A DNA stretch of 64,000 bases from Oleiagrimonas sp963747595 (GTDB lineage: Bacteria > Pseudomonadota > Gammaproteobacteria > Xanthomonadales > Rhodanobacteraceae): contig CAVVFO010000002.1 of NCBI GenBank assembly GCA_963747595.1, positions 1,736,001 through 1,800,000 of the forward strand, written 5' to 3'. A program made the translations under genes and the position numbers. This document shows positions 18,123 through 26,910 of this stretch, in pieces. The notes under the pieces are model-generated. The model saw only the letters and a program-made list of their open reading frames with translations. It searched no databases and was not told the origin of the DNA. Numbering within the stretch: the stretch's first letter is position 1; every line of letters begins with the position of its first letter.

Positions 18123-18611
18123 GTGAACGCACTCGATATTTTCCTCTACGTCCTTGCCGGCCTGATCGTCCTCGCGGGCCTGGCCGGCTCCATCCTGCCC
18201 GCGCTGCCGGGTATTCCGATCCTGTTTGCAGGCCTTTGGCTGGCGGCCGGCGTGGATGGTTATCAACATGTCGGCATGTGGACCCTGCTGCTGATCGCCC
18301 TGCTCGGCGTGGTGGCCCTGGTCCTGGACTTCGTTGCCGGCATTTTTGGCGCCAAGCGGGTGGGTGCGCGACCCGCTGCACTGTGGGGTTCGGCGATCGG
18401 AACTGTGGTTGGCCTTTTCTTCGGTCTCCCGGGACTGTTGCTGGGACCATTCATCGGCGCCCTGCTGGGCGAGCTGGCCTCCGGCAGCAGCGTGCTGCGC
18501 TCCACCCACGTGGGAGTGGGAACCTGGGTGGGCCTGCTGCTGGGTACGCTGGCCAAGATCGTGCTGTCATTCATGATGCTCGGCGTATTCGGCGCCGGCT
18601 GGCTGTTCTGA
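18123..18611 (+). CDS. DUF456 family inner-membrane protein
   Basis: Very hydrophobic protein of 162 residues with about four or five helices rich in small residues. Characteristic DUF456 features are the PALPGIPILFAGLWLA hairpin and the Gly-rich GPFIGALLGELASG segment. The start is GTG at 18123; the ribosome binding site is weak. The function is unknown. It follows fpr on the same strand after 130 bases. Confidence 0.75.
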   Translation: MNALDIFLYVLAGLIVLAGLAGSILPALPGIPILFAGLWLAAGVDGYQHVGMWTLLLIALLGVVALVLDFVAGIFGAKRVGARPAALWGSAIGTVVGLFFGLPGLLLGPFIGALLGELASGSSVLRSTHVGVGTWVGLLLGTLAKIVLSFMMLGVFGAGWLF

Positions 18612-18907
18612 CACTCGGCGGCAAAGGCAGGCATCCAGCTGCCAGCCCATGGCCAAAGCACGAGGCCGGCGGCCGCATGTACAGCGACACCGCGAAAAAA
18701 ATGCCGTACATCGCCGCCCCGCCCGGCCCGGACCCCTGTGCCGCGTGCCGCACGGATGGCGACACGGCGCCCGCTTGCACAGGTCGACGGGCACGCCAGG
18801 CGTCTGGCGTACCCTGTCCTGGCTTTCGATCCACTCACCCCAGGCCCGCGGTCCTCAGCCGTGCGTCGCGCGCTACGCGCCGTGCAGCGATCCAGCCCGC
18901 CCAGCCG

Positions 18908-19342
18908 TCACTTTTCGATGATGAAGGCGCCGAACGCGACCCCCAGGTTCCAGCCGCGGCCCTTGCCGGACAACGCCAGTGAGACGTTGCCCTTGGTCAT
19001 GACCTGGGCCTTGGCCGATTTGTCGGCTCCGGCATGCGCTTCGGCTTCGGCGTAATGGCCCAGCACATCGTGAATGTCATCGACGCCGGTGAACTTGCCG
19101 ATGCCGTTGTCGACGCTGGTCTTGCCGACCGTGAGCCCGCCACCCTTGGCACGCAGATGCACATGCATGGTCTGGCCGTTGGAGCAGGTGATGTCACCCT
19201 CTCCCTTGGCCGTCTTGTAGAAAATCGACCAGCCGTGCAGGTTGAAACGCATCCTGCAGCGGATCTCGCCGCTGGCATGGGCGGGTAACGCCATCACGGT
19301 CAGGCACGACACTGCCAGTACACTCGCAAGCAACTTGTTCAT
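18908..19342 (-). CDS. Conserved exported protein of unknown function
   Basis: Protein of 144 residues. A signal peptide (MNKLLASVLAVSCLTVMALP to AHA) precedes a small domain with two Cys (IRCRMRF, ITCSNGQ) that may form a disulphide. It is rich in glycine and short strands (VHLRAKGGGLTVGKT, WNLGVAFGAFIIEK), which suggests an all-beta fold. I recognise the general pattern from proteobacterial hypothetical proteins but know no function. The ATG at 19342 is chosen for the signal peptide; an upstream Met would add 23 unlikely residues. Confidence 0.65.
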   Translation of the reverse strand: MNKLLASVLAVSCLTVMALPAHASGEIRCRMRFNLHGWSIFYKTAKGEGDITCSNGQTMHVHLRAKGGGLTVGKTSVDNGIGKFTGVDDIHDVLGHYAEAEAHAGADKSAKAQVMTKGNVSLALSGKGRGWNLGVAFGAFIIEK

Positions 19343-19447
19343 GATCCAGCCCCTCAGGTTGTGGGAAAAACACGGCCACGTGTTCTGCACAGTAATGAAA
19401 AAGCGCGTCATGCAGGTGATCGCATGCCGCGGGCGGATAATATGTGT

Positions 19448-19550
19448 TCAGCGCCGCAATGACAGCATTCCCTGCGTCGCCCATCGCGCTCTCCCCCCGA
19501 CGGTGGCGACAGCGAACTTCAAGCCCGTCGTGATGACGGGCTTTCTTTTT
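19448..19550 (+). ncRNA. Candidate small RNA with C-rich loop
   Basis: There is no plus-strand gene here, yet a textbook intrinsic terminator at 19521-19550 faces right. About 80 bases upstream is GATAAT (19436-19441), a possible -10 box without a clear -35. The enclosed roughly 100 bases can pair GTCGCC (19476-19481) with GGCGAC (19505-19510). This exposes a pyrimidine loop containing CTCTCCCCCC, able in principle to pair with purine-rich ribosome binding sites. The 5' end is a guess. Alternatively the hairpin is only a roadblock against antisense transcription into rpe. Confidence 0.35.
19521..19550 (+). terminator. Strong rho-independent terminator, plus-strand orientation
   Basis: Perfect 9-bp stem AAGCCCGTC / GACGGGCTT with a five-base GTGAT loop, followed by TTCTTTTT-type tract. 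On the minus strand the stem is followed by TTGAAGTT, a poor tract, so the hairpin is oriented rightwards although both neighbouring genes run leftwards. Its T-tract overlaps the rpe stop codon. Confidence 0.85.
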
Positions 19551-20217
19551 ATCCGATGGCCGCGCGCATCGCCCCGATTTGCGCCCGGTAGTCCTCCGCG
19601 CCGAAAATCGCCGAGCCCGCCACGAACGTATCCGCCCCGGCTTGTGCGATGGCACCGATGTTGTCGGCCTTGACGCCACCGTCCACTTCCAGCCGTATCG
19701 ATCGGCCGCTGGCATCGATCAGGGCGCGGACCTGGCGCAACTTATGCAGCGTCGAATCGATGAAACTCTGCCCGCCGAAGCCGGGATTGACCGACATCAG
19801 CAGGACCAGATCGATCTTGTCCAGCACCCAGTCCAGATGGCTCAGCGGCGTGGCCGGATTGAACACCAGACCCGCCGTGCAGCCGCAGTCATGGATGAGG
19901 CCGATGGTGCGGTCCACATGCTCCACCGCCTCGGGATGGAAGCTGATGTTGGTCGCCCCGGCGTCGGCAAAATCCGGCACGATGCGATCCACCGGCTTGA
20001 TCATCAGGTGCACGTCGATAGGCTGCTCGATGCCGTGCCCGCGCAGCGCCTTGAGCACCATCGGGCCCATGGTGAGATTGGGCACGTAGTGGTTGTCCAT
20101 CACGTCGAAGTGCACCCAATCGCCGCCAGCATCGAGTGCAGCGCACGTGTCATCGCCCAGACGCGCGAAATCCGCCGAGAGGATGGACGGGGCGATGATC
20201 GGCGATTGCTTGCTCAT
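19549..20217 (-). CDS. rpe: Ribulose-phosphate 3-epimerase
   Basis: Interconverts ribulose 5-phosphate and xylulose 5-phosphate in the pentose phosphate pathway. TIM barrel of 222 residues. Metal and catalytic motifs: IIAPSILSADF, VHFDVMDNHYVPN, DVHLMI, MSVNPGFGGQSF and LEVDGG. The ATG at 20217 follows GGAGG by 8 bases, which excludes the longer upstream frame. It is downstream of djlA on the same strand, 86 bases away. Confidence 0.95.
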   Translation of the reverse strand: MSKQSPIIAPSILSADFARLGDDTCAALDAGGDWVHFDVMDNHYVPNLTMGPMVLKALRGHGIEQPIDVHLMIKPVDRIVPDFADAGATNISFHPEAVEHVDRTIGLIHDCGCTAGLVFNPATPLSHLDWVLDKIDLVLLMSVNPGFGGQSFIDSTLHKLRQVRALIDASGRSIRLEVDGGVKADNIGAIAQAGADTFVAGSAIFGAEDYRAQIGAMRAAIG

Positions 20218-20303
20218 GGAAAGTCCTCCGGTGAGGGCGCGGCGAGCATGAGGGGCGAAGTGCAAGTGGTTCGGTGACGCTCGAGCCGCGCGGCGCATCC
20301 ATT

Positions 20304-21098
20304 CTACTTCAGACCGCGTTCGGCCTTGATGCGATCGTATGCGCTGTTGATCTCGCTGGCGCGTTGCTCGGCGCGACGCCGCAGGTCCTCGGGCAGGTCA
20401 CCAAGGCGATCCGGATGGTGTTCGGAAATCAGTTTGCGATACGCACGCTTGATATCGCGATCCTCGGCATCACGGGAAATGCCCAGCACCGCGTACGGGT
20501 CCGGCCCCGATTGCGCGCGTTGCGGTGTCTGGCGCTGTCCGCCGGCGCCGTGCTTGTATCCACTGCCGGCCGCCCCCTGCCCCCACGCATACCCTTTCAT
20601 GGCCATGATGGCCATCAGCTCCATTTCGCTGATGCGCAGCTCGGCCGCCAGCCGCCGCAGCAGTTGCAGCTTGGGTTCGGAGGCCCCCTCGGCGAGCACC
20701 GTTTCCACCACCACGTCCATGATGGGAAAGGCGTGATTGCGACGCCCCCCGCACCATACGCGCAATTGCGCCATGGCACCGCTGGGATCGAAACCGGTCT
20801 GTTTGCCGCTGTTGAAACTGGAAATGGCGTGATTGCGCTGCTCGGTGTTCAGGCCCAGGCGCACCATGAGCCGCTCGGCGATGGCGATTTCGGCTTCGGA
20901 CACGCGCCCGTCGGCCTTGGCCACCGCACCCAGCACGGCGAACAGTGGTCCGATATAGGCATCCGTCGGCGCGTGCTGCGCGCGCTGGTGGCGGCGGCCA
21001 CTTTCCACCAGATAGCCCACCAGGCCGCCGATGAGCACGCCGAACCATGAGTGCAGCACGATCAGGCCGATGAACCCGCCGATGATGGCGCCGATCAT
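20304..21098 (-). CDS. djlA: DjlA-type membrane-anchored DnaJ co-chaperone
   Basis: Stimulates DnaK from the inner membrane. It has 264 residues. The N-terminal Gly-rich membrane segment (residues 1-30) is followed by a TerB-like helical domain (about 50-160, FAVLGAVAKADGRVSEAEI). A Gly/Gln linker precedes the C-terminal J domain (about 198-264) with the essential HPD motif in EHHPDRLG. The architecture matches E. coli DjlA. It sits between a cytochrome c gene and rpe, all leftward. Confidence 0.9.
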   Translation of the reverse strand: MIGAIIGGFIGLIVLHSWFGVLIGGLVGYLVESGRRHQRAQHAPTDAYIGPLFAVLGAVAKADGRVSEAEIAIAERLMVRLGLNTEQRNHAISSFNSGKQTGFDPSGAMAQLRVWCGGRRNHAFPIMDVVVETVLAEGASEPKLQLLRRLAAELRISEMELMAIMAMKGYAWGQGAAGSGYKHGAGGQRQTPQRAQSGPDPYAVLGISRDAEDRDIKRAYRKLISEHHPDRLGDLPEDLRRRAEQRASEINSAYDRIKAERGLK

Positions 21099-21150
21099 GA
21101 TGCGTCTCCGGCATGCATCGACACTGCCCCGGGCTGGATGTGCCAGCGGC

Positions 21151-21477
21151 TCAATGCCCGCTCCCGCACGCTGCGTCCTGGCTCGAAAACCATTGCGCCA
21201 GCTGCTGCAGATCGGTGTCGCTCAGCGGCCCCGCGGCGGCGCGCATTTCCGCGTTGGACCGCTGCCCGTCGCGATATTGCTGCAACGCGTGCAGCAGATA
21301 CGCGCGCCGCTGCCCGGCCAGGTTGGGCACGCCCGGCACGCGCGCGATGCCTTTCTCGCCATGACACGCAGCACACATGCCCAGGCGCCGCGGGCGCTCC
21401 GGTGCGTGTGGCGTCGAGGCCGCAGCGGGGACGGTGCTCGCCAGCACAAGCATGGCGATCAGCACAATTCGGATCAT
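21151..21477 (-). CDS. Small soluble c-type cytochrome
   Basis: Exported single-haem cytochrome of 108 residues. A signal peptide (MIRIVLIAMLVLASTVPAA) precedes the haem-binding motif CAACH at about residue 35. The fold continues with VPNLAGQRRAYLLHALQQY and DLQQLAQWFSSQ, typical of cytochrome c4/c5-like electron carriers. A Met ligand may be the one in SNAEMRAAAGPLSD. The open frame continues upstream antisense to purC; the ATG at 21477 with the signal peptide is the sensible start. Its redox partner is not evident. Confidence 0.85.
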   Translation of the reverse strand: MIRIVLIAMLVLASTVPAAASTPHAPERPRRLGMCAACHGEKGIARVPGVPNLAGQRRAYLLHALQQYRDGQRSNAEMRAAAGPLSDTDLQQLAQWFSSQDAACGSGH

Positions 21478-21603
21478 CGGACAGGAAAAGGTTTCGGTCG
21501 CGGGCATTCTATCAGCACCGCGCATACCGTCTTCATTGCGCGCCACCCGGCGATGCACGAGGCCCACCGGCACACGTACAATGCGTGTTTTCACATCATC
21601 GGG

Positions 21604-22509
21604 ATGCGCACCGTGACCACCTGCCTGCAACACGCCGACCTGCCCGGCCTGGAGCTGTTCCATCGCGGCAAGGTACGCGATGTCTACGCGCTGGATGGCC
21701 AGCGTCTGCTGATCGTGGCCTCGGATCGCCTGTCGGCCTTCGACGTGATCCTCCCCGATCCCATTCCGGGCAAGGGCGAGATGCTGACGCAGATCTCCAA
21801 CGCCTGGTTTGCCCGTACTGCGCACATCGTGCCCAATCACCTCACCGGGATCTCTCCCCTCGACGTGCTGCCTGCCGGCACCGATACGGCGCTGTACGCC
21901 AGCCGCTCGGTGGTTGCCCGACACCTGAAACCGGTACCTGTGGAAGCCATCGCCCGGGGCTACCTGATCGGTTCCGGCTGGAAGGACTACGAGGCCAGCG
22001 GCAAGATCTGCGGCATCACTCTGCCCTCCCACCTGCGCCAGGCCGAGCAGTTGCCGCAGCCGATCTTCACCCCCTCGACCAAGGCCGCCGCCGGCGATCA
22101 CGACGAGAACATCGACTTCGACCAGGTGGTTGCCACCATCGGCGCCGAACTAGCCGAACAGGTGCGTACGGCGACGTTGGCCATCTATCGCTTCGCCGCC
22201 GCGTTTGCGACCGAACGCGGCATCATCATCGCCGACACCAAGCTGGAATTCGGCACCGACGCCAACGGCACGCTGTACGTCATGGATGAAATGCTCACCC
22301 CCGATTCCTCGCGCTTCTGGCCCGCCGACCAATACCGCGTGGGCATCAGCCCGCCCAGTTACGACAAGCAATTCGTGCGTGACCACCTGGAAACGCTGGA
22401 CTGGAACAAGACCGCCCCGGGTCCGTCGCTGCCGCGCGAGGTCATCGAAGGCACCGCCGCCCGCTATGCCGAGGCAATGGAGCGCCTTGGCGGCAACGCC
22501 ACAGCCTGA
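21604..22509 (+). CDS. purC: Phosphoribosylaminoimidazole-succinocarboxamide synthase
   Basis: Ligates aspartate to CAIR using ATP to make SAICAR in purine synthesis. It has 301 residues, the longer form of the family. Motifs: GKVRDVYAL at the ATP site, SDRLSAFDVILPDPIPGKG, RGYLIGSGWKDY and IIADTKLEFG with DEMLTPDSSRFW. The ATG at 21604 is chosen; a GTG nine bases downstream is also possible. TACAAT at 21577-21582 is a candidate -10 box. It diverges from the cytochrome c gene. Confidence 0.95.
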   Translation: MRTVTTCLQHADLPGLELFHRGKVRDVYALDGQRLLIVASDRLSAFDVILPDPIPGKGEMLTQISNAWFARTAHIVPNHLTGISPLDVLPAGTDTALYASRSVVARHLKPVPVEAIARGYLIGSGWKDYEASGKICGITLPSHLRQAEQLPQPIFTPSTKAAAGDHDENIDFDQVVATIGAELAEQVRTATLAIYRFAAAFATERGIIIADTKLEFGTDANGTLYVMDEMLTPDSSRFWPADQYRVGISPPSYDKQFVRDHLETLDWNKTAPGPSLPREVIEGTAARYAEAMERLGGNATA

Positions 22510-22609
22510 ATCCACAGCGGCCACCGCGGGCATCTGGTGGCGGGGATCACAGCCGCGTACATTGAGTATGTCGCAATGGCTTTCATCGACATGAGCCCGG
22601 GAGTCGCCC

Positions 22610-23074
22610 ATGCGCAGCGTCCACGAGTGGTTCGACAGCTACGGCCAGGGTCACCAGCACCCCGCCAACCGTGCCATCCACTGGGTGTGCGTGCCGGCCA
22701 TCCTGTGGTGCGTGATTGCATTGCTGTGGGTGATTCCCGTGCCAGCAGGACTGGGCCGCCCGGGCCTGTGGTCGGTCGTCGCCATGTTTGCGGCGTATCT
22801 TTACTACAACAAGTTGTCGCGCAACATCGGTTACGGCATGGCAGCCACTTTCATCGTGCTGGCGCTGATGACCGCCGGGCTGCATCATCTGCTCGGTTCC
22901 AGGGGGCTGCTGTGGCTGGCCATCGCCGTGTTCGTGGTGGCGTGGATCGGCCAGTTCATGGGCCATCGCATCGAGGGCCGGCGGCCTGCGTTTCTCGCCG
23001 ACCTGTCGTATCTGCTGATTGGCCCGGCATGGCTGCTGGGCAAGATGCTCAGGCGCTGGAACGTGTCCTGGTGA
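22610..23074 (+). CDS. DUF962 / Mpo1-like membrane protein
   Basis: Integral membrane protein of 154 residues with about four helices. The family signature is clear: HEWFDSYGQGHQHPANRAIHW at the N-terminus (given here in part: GQGHQHPANRAIHW) and WIGQFMGHRIEGRRPAFLAD further on. The conserved histidines are those proposed as iron ligands in yeast Mpo1, a dioxygenase in alpha-oxidation of 2-hydroxy fatty acids. A similar lipid role here is an inference from family membership. The next gene starts 16 bases downstream. Confidence 0.82.
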   Translation: MRSVHEWFDSYGQGHQHPANRAIHWVCVPAILWCVIALLWVIPVPAGLGRPGLWSVVAMFAAYLYYNKLSRNIGYGMAATFIVLALMTAGLHHLLGSRGLLWLAIAVFVVAWIGQFMGHRIEGRRPAFLADLSYLLIGPAWLLGKMLRRWNVSW

Positions 23075-23090
23075 TGTTGCAGGGAAACCC

Positions 23091-23501
23091 ATGCATACCG
23101 CGCTGACCCTGCTCTCGTCGCTGGTGTACTTCGTGCTGGCTGCCAGCGCGCTGGCGTTCGTGCCGGGCGTGATCACATGGCGCGTGTTGCGCTGGGCCAC
23201 CGGCTGCGCGGTGCCGTTCGACCGCAGCTATTACGCCAGTCTGCTGTGGATGCTGCTGGGCAGCATCGCCACGCTGGCCATCCTCTGGGCCGCGGGCGAT
23301 CAGGCCATCGCGCTGACGCGGCCGCTGGCCTCGCCCTGGGTGCGTGCGGCGTTGGTGCTGGACATGTGCCTTGGCGTGCTGCTCACCTGGCGCCTGGTCC
23401 CGCGCGGCGACGGCTATCGCGTCACCGTCTTCAACGCCTGCACCAGCGTCGCCGTGGTGGCGGCGCTGGCGGTGGGCGTGCTGTCGATCGTGCACCGCTG
23501 A
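23091..23501 (+). CDS. Small inner-membrane protein of unknown function
   Basis: Protein of 136 residues with four predicted membrane helices (about residues 5-28, 45-67, 80-100 and 113-132). No motif is recognisable. The ATG at 23091 follows CAGGGAAA and starts 16 bases after the DUF962 gene, so the two are likely cotranscribed. It converges on another membrane-protein gene. Confidence 0.6.
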   Translation: MHTALTLLSSLVYFVLAASALAFVPGVITWRVLRWATGCAVPFDRSYYASLLWMLLGSIATLAILWAAGDQAIALTRPLASPWVRAALVLDMCLGVLLTWRLVPRGDGYRVTVFNACTSVAVVAALAVGVLSIVHR

Positions 23502-23530
23502 CGCCCGCCGGCATGGTGGACCGGCGGGCG
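23502..23530. terminator. GC-rich hairpin between convergent genes
   Basis: Perfect 10-bp inverted repeat CGCCCGCCGG / CCGGCGGGCG with a nine-base loop. It sits between two convergent gene ends. It has no T-tract on either strand, so it may be a weak bidirectional or processing-type terminator. Confidence 0.5.
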
Positions 23531-23535
23531 GTAAC

Positions 23536-23973
23536 TCAGCTGTGCGCTGGTGGCATATGCAACAGGCCGCTGCTCTGCATGTGATGCACGAACATCAGCA
23601 TCAACACCCCGATCACGAACATGATGATGCTGTAGATCAACGCCGAGATGGCCGATTTGCCCATGCCCAGAGGCGCCTCGTCGGGCCGCTTGATGATCGC
23701 ACTCATCAGCAATGTCACCACCACGAACCCGATGACCGCATTGACGCCCTGCAGGACGTACCCGACGAAGACACCGCGTAGCAACAGACTGATGATGAAG
23801 TTGATCGCGGCGGCCGCAATGACCACGCCGTAACACGGCCAGTAACGCGGCCGGAACCCCGCGGCAATGCGCGTGGACACCATCAGGATGGCCGCCATCA
23901 GCAAAGCGACGACGGCCAGTCCGATCACGCCGCCGATAAAACCCGCCGCACCCATACCGTGCAGACCCGTCAT
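23536..23973 (-). CDS. Four-helix inner-membrane protein of unknown function
   Basis: Protein of 145 residues with about four long hydrophobic segments (starting near residues 10, 45, 75 and 107). It has a Gly-rich N-terminus and a His-containing tail (FVHHMQSSGLLHMPP). I do not recognise a family. It converges on the preceding small membrane-protein gene; upstream lies a 315-base stretch containing only a doubtful short frame. Confidence 0.6.
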   Translation of the reverse strand: MTGLHGMGAAGFIGGVIGLAVVALLMAAILMVSTRIAAGFRPRYWPCYGVVIAAAAINFIISLLLRGVFVGYVLQGVNAVIGFVVVTLLMSAIIKRPDEAPLGMGKSAISALIYSIIMFVIGVLMLMFVHHMQSSGLLHMPPAHS

Positions 23974-24012
23974 GTGCCTCTCCCCCTTTTCGTGGATGTG
24001 AATGCCTCTCGC

Positions 24013-24282
24013 TCACGCCGCCACGCTCCAGGCCCGCGGCGACATGGAAACCCAGTGTACTGCTTTACCCTGTCTGAACCATTCAGCGAGTCGCTGGGCG
24101 TTTGGCTGCAAGGTGTATTCGCGCCGGAAAGGTGGTTCCTTATTCCAGCGGATACGCCGCGGCAGACAGGCGCCCAGCGGCTCGCCCTTCGGGAGCCAAG
24201 CGGACGGGCTGGCCGGGGAGACGCCTGGCGCATGGCAAATCCGATCCGCAAAGACCCCGTGCAGCACAGGATCGCGGGCCAT
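24013..24282 (-). CDS. Doubtful 89-codon reading frame behind the reductase-like gene
   Basis: The ATG at 24282 lies 6 bases after the stop of the next upstream minus-strand gene, a spacing typical of coupling. The product (basic, Trp- and Pro-rich, with RRIRWNKEPPFRREYTLQ) matches nothing I know. Its third-codon GC is lower than that of the neighbours. It may be chance. If it is not coding, the 315 bases from 23974 to 24288 hold nothing I can recognise. Confidence 0.2.
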   Translation of the reverse strand: MARDPVLHGVFADRICHAPGVSPASPSAWLPKGEPLGACLPRRIRWNKEPPFRREYTLQPNAQRLAEWFRQGKAVHWVSMSPRAWSVAA

Positions 24283-24288
24283 GAAAGG

Positions 24289-25107
24289 TCACCAGCGCGG
24301 CGAAAAGCCGCGCGGCCGGATGCCCAGCAGATGTTCCGCCTGGGTATTGTCCACGACCAGGTCGCGATCCAGCCGCGCGGTCATCGCGGCTCGCTTCGGC
24401 AGCAGGCGCCGCAACGCGGGAAACATGCACCGCGGGATGGGTACTGGCAGCGTCCATACCGGCAGACCACGCCGCACCCGCGCAAACATCTGCGCGGACG
24501 ACAATCGCTCTCCCCCGCCCATGGCGATCATGTGGCCGGCACTGTGGGGCCGATCCAGCGCCGCCAGCAATGCCTGTGCCAGATCCTCGGCATGCACCGG
24601 CTGGCGCAACCCGCGCCCCCGCGGCAACGGAAAGACCCGCCAGCGCATGGCCCGGCGCGCAATCGGCGTCAGGCTCTTGTCCATGCCGGCCCCGTAGATC
24701 AGCGTGCAGCGCAGCAGGGTCCACGGCAGGCCCTGCCCGGCACAGGCGTCGATCAGGCGGTGTTCGGCCTCGGCCAACGCGGCAACCATGCGCCGCTCCG
24801 CAGGATCGGGCGAACCACGCTTGGTGAGCACGCTCATCGAGGACATCGCCAGCACCCGCGGTGAGCCGGGCAGCGTTTCATGCTGCAGCCACTCGGCAAA
24901 CGCCGTCAGCGGCCCGAGACTGATAACCGCATCCACCGCGGGGGCCGCCACGACGGCCTGCGGCAATGCTCCCTGCACCCAGTGCACGCCCGGCGCATCG
25001 CTGCGCGCGAAACGGCTCAACGCCCATACCCGGGCACCGCGTTCAAGCAGCCGCGGCAACAGGAAATGCCCGATCTGCCCGGACCCGCCAAACACCAGAA
25101 CCTTCAT
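24289..25107 (-). CDS. NAD(P)-binding epimerase/reductase-like protein (extended SDR type)
   Basis: Protein of 272 residues with an N-terminal Rossmann nucleotide-binding loop, VLVFGGSGQIGHFLLPRL. VMSSMSVLTKR-like residues (LAMSSMSVLTKR near residue 93) stand where SDR enzymes have the catalytic Ser. LLRCTLIYGAGMD and RQPVHAEDLAQALL are typical of atypical extended SDRs (NAD-dependent epimerase, NmrA-like). No clear YxxxK is visible, so the catalytic role is open and a regulatory or chaperone role is possible. Confidence 0.75.
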   Translation of the reverse strand: MKVLVFGGSGQIGHFLLPRLLERGARVWALSRFARSDAPGVHWVQGALPQAVVAAPAVDAVISLGPLTAFAEWLQHETLPGSPRVLAMSSMSVLTKRGSPDPAERRMVAALAEAEHRLIDACAGQGLPWTLLRCTLIYGAGMDKSLTPIARRAMRWRVFPLPRGRGLRQPVHAEDLAQALLAALDRPHSAGHMIAMGGGERLSSAQMFARVRRGLPVWTLPVPIPRCMFPALRRLLPKRAAMTARLDRDLVVDNTQAEHLLGIRPRGFSPRW

Positions 25108-25272
25108 CGCGCCAGCTTAGCGCAGCAACCGGGCGGACGCCTGCCACACGTGTCCGCAAGGCCATGCAGTTCACGCGCCGCCGGCACCCACGTAACCACA
25201 CGCGGTCTTAACGCGTCCCGGGAGCAGGCGGTGCTAGTCTGCCGGTCCCGCCGCCATGGCAGGAGATGAACG

Positions 25273-25599
25273 ATGATTGCGCGAGTCTGGCGTGGCATCA
25301 CGCGCCTGGACGAAGCGGATGCCTATCTTGAACACATCCGCAACACCATCATGCCCGCGGTGCGGGAGCAGGACGGACTGATCGACTTCTGGACACTGAA
25401 GCGCGAGCAGGGCGACAAGTGCGAATTCCAGCTGGTCACGGTCTGGAATTCGCTGGGGGCCATGCGCGACTGGGCCGGCAAGCGGCCGGAGGCCGCCGTG
25501 TATTTCGACGAGGACGAGCGCTTCCTGCTGGACATGGAACCGCTGGTGCGCATCTACGACATCGCCGATCACTTCCAGGGCGCGTCGGCTGCAAGCTGA
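25273..25599 (+). CDS. Antibiotic-biosynthesis-monooxygenase-like (ABM) protein
   Basis: Protein of 108 residues with the dimeric alpha/beta-barrel ABM pattern: MIARVWRGITRLDEADAYLE, then GLIDFWTLKREQGDKCEFQL and a C-terminal strand. Such proteins are cofactor-free monooxygenases or stress-related dimers; the substrate is unknown. The start is supported by GGAGATG, with the ATG at 25273. It converges on the LacI-type regulator across a 163-base gap that shows no signal. Confidence 0.7.
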   Translation: MIARVWRGITRLDEADAYLEHIRNTIMPAVREQDGLIDFWTLKREQGDKCEFQLVTVWNSLGAMRDWAGKRPEAAVYFDEDERFLLDMEPLVRIYDIADHFQGASAAS

Positions 25600-25762
25600 C
25601 TGCATGCACGACCAGGACAGGGCGCCGATACATCACCGTGCGCAAAGGGGGGCACTCGCGCACCATCCTGCCCCGGCTTGACCCGTCCGGCCCTGCAAGG
25701 GGCGATCTGCGGTTTCACCGCTGCGGCCGGGCCCGGGGATCTCCAGGCTGCGGGAATACCGC

Positions 25763-26764
25763 TTACGTAGCGCGCACCACCAGCGTGCTGGGCAGCATTT
25801 CCGACTGCGCCTCGCGCCCGTCGATCAGGGCCAGCACCTTGCGCGCCAGCAGCTGGCCGCCTTCCTGCCAGTTCTGGCTGACCGACGACAGCGGCGGAAT
25901 GAACGAGGCGGCCAGCGGAATGTCATCGTAGCCGATCACCGACACGTCCTCGGGAACGTGCGTGCCCGCCTCCACCAGTGCCCGCACTGCACCGACTGCA
26001 AACAGGTCGCTGCTGGCGAAAATGGCGTCGAAGTGACGCTTTCCCCGCAACAGGTCATGCACTGCCTGCATGGCCGCGTCCGGCGAGAAATCATTGCGCA
26101 CCACGACCGTCGGCTTGATGCCGCGGCGAGCCAGGACCTCACGAAAGCCGGCCAGGCGCTCGCCCAGTTCGGGGTAACCGGGGTCCCCCAGGAACACCGG
26201 ATGATGTCGCCCCATGGCGAGAAAGCGCTCGGCCACGGCCATGCCGCCGCGGCGGTTGTCGCTGCCGACCACGATATGTCCGTTTTCCTTGCCGGCCGCG
26301 CCCCAGATCACCATCGGCCGATGCCAGCGATCGAAAAGATGCACCGCATCCTGGTGCGACCCCTGGCCCAGCAGGATCACCCCATCGGCGGCCTGCACGG
26401 CCGGTGCCTGGGCGCCGGCACGCGTGGTCAACAGCACGCTGTAGCCCGCCGAGGTCAGTTCCTGCGAAATCCCGCCGAGCAGAATCAGCGGATACGGATC
26501 CCACATGGTGCGGTCTTCGCTGGGCGTCATCTCCACGATCACCGCGACCGTCTGGCTGCGCCGCAAGCGCAGGTTGCGAGCACTGACGTTGAGCTTGTAG
26601 CCATGTTCGCGCGCCAATTCACGGATCCGCTCGCGGGTGCGCGCGTTGACCAGCGGGCTGTTGCCGAGCGCGCGCGACACCGTGATCTTGGAGACACCCG
26701 CCAGCTCGGCCAGGTCCGCCATGGTCAGGTTGCGATCGGTTTTCCGGTGGGGGCGCTTGGTCAC
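25763..26764 (-). CDS. LacI/GalR family transcriptional regulator of the sugar locus
   Basis: Repressor-like protein of 333 residues. The helix-turn-helix is at about residues 14-37 (TMADLAELAGVSKITVSRAL), the hinge helix is near residue 60 (NVSARNLRLRRS), and a periplasmic-binding-type effector domain follows. The start is GTG at 26764; an ATG at 26722 would begin directly at the first HTH helix. It diverges from the six-gene sugar operon, and a palindrome lies at that operon's promoter, so it is the obvious candidate regulator. The effector is probably an alpha-glucoside or its product (inferred). Confidence 0.88.
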   Translation of the reverse strand: MTKRPHRKTDRNLTMADLAELAGVSKITVSRALGNSPLVNARTRERIRELAREHGYKLNVSARNLRLRRSQTVAVIVEMTPSEDRTMWDPYPLILLGGISQELTSAGYSVLLTTRAGAQAPAVQAADGVILLGQGSHQDAVHLFDRWHRPMVIWGAAGKENGHIVVGSDNRRGGMAVAERFLAMGRHHPVFLGDPGYPELGERLAGFREVLARRGIKPTVVVRNDFSPDAAMQAVHDLLRGKRHFDAIFASSDLFAVGAVRALVEAGTHVPEDVSVIGYDDIPLAASFIPPLSSVSQNWQEGGQLLARKVLALIDGREAQSEMLPSTLVVRAT

Positions 26765-26910
26765 GGTCGATCGCAGCCGGCAATGTCGGTAAGGAAACGG
26801 GTCGGCCCCATTCTAAACGGGATGGACGCAGCGCGCCGAGCGTCTGCCCGCCTGCATGCATGACGCCAATATCGGGACAGGGCCACCCGCATGGCATGCC
26901 TGTGACGCAT

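Noticed and set aside
18690..18720. A-run with flanking ATGTAC/GTACAT as a minus-strand terminator
   Set aside because: The stem is six pairs with a loop of over 20 bases and the T-run lies inside the loop, not after it.
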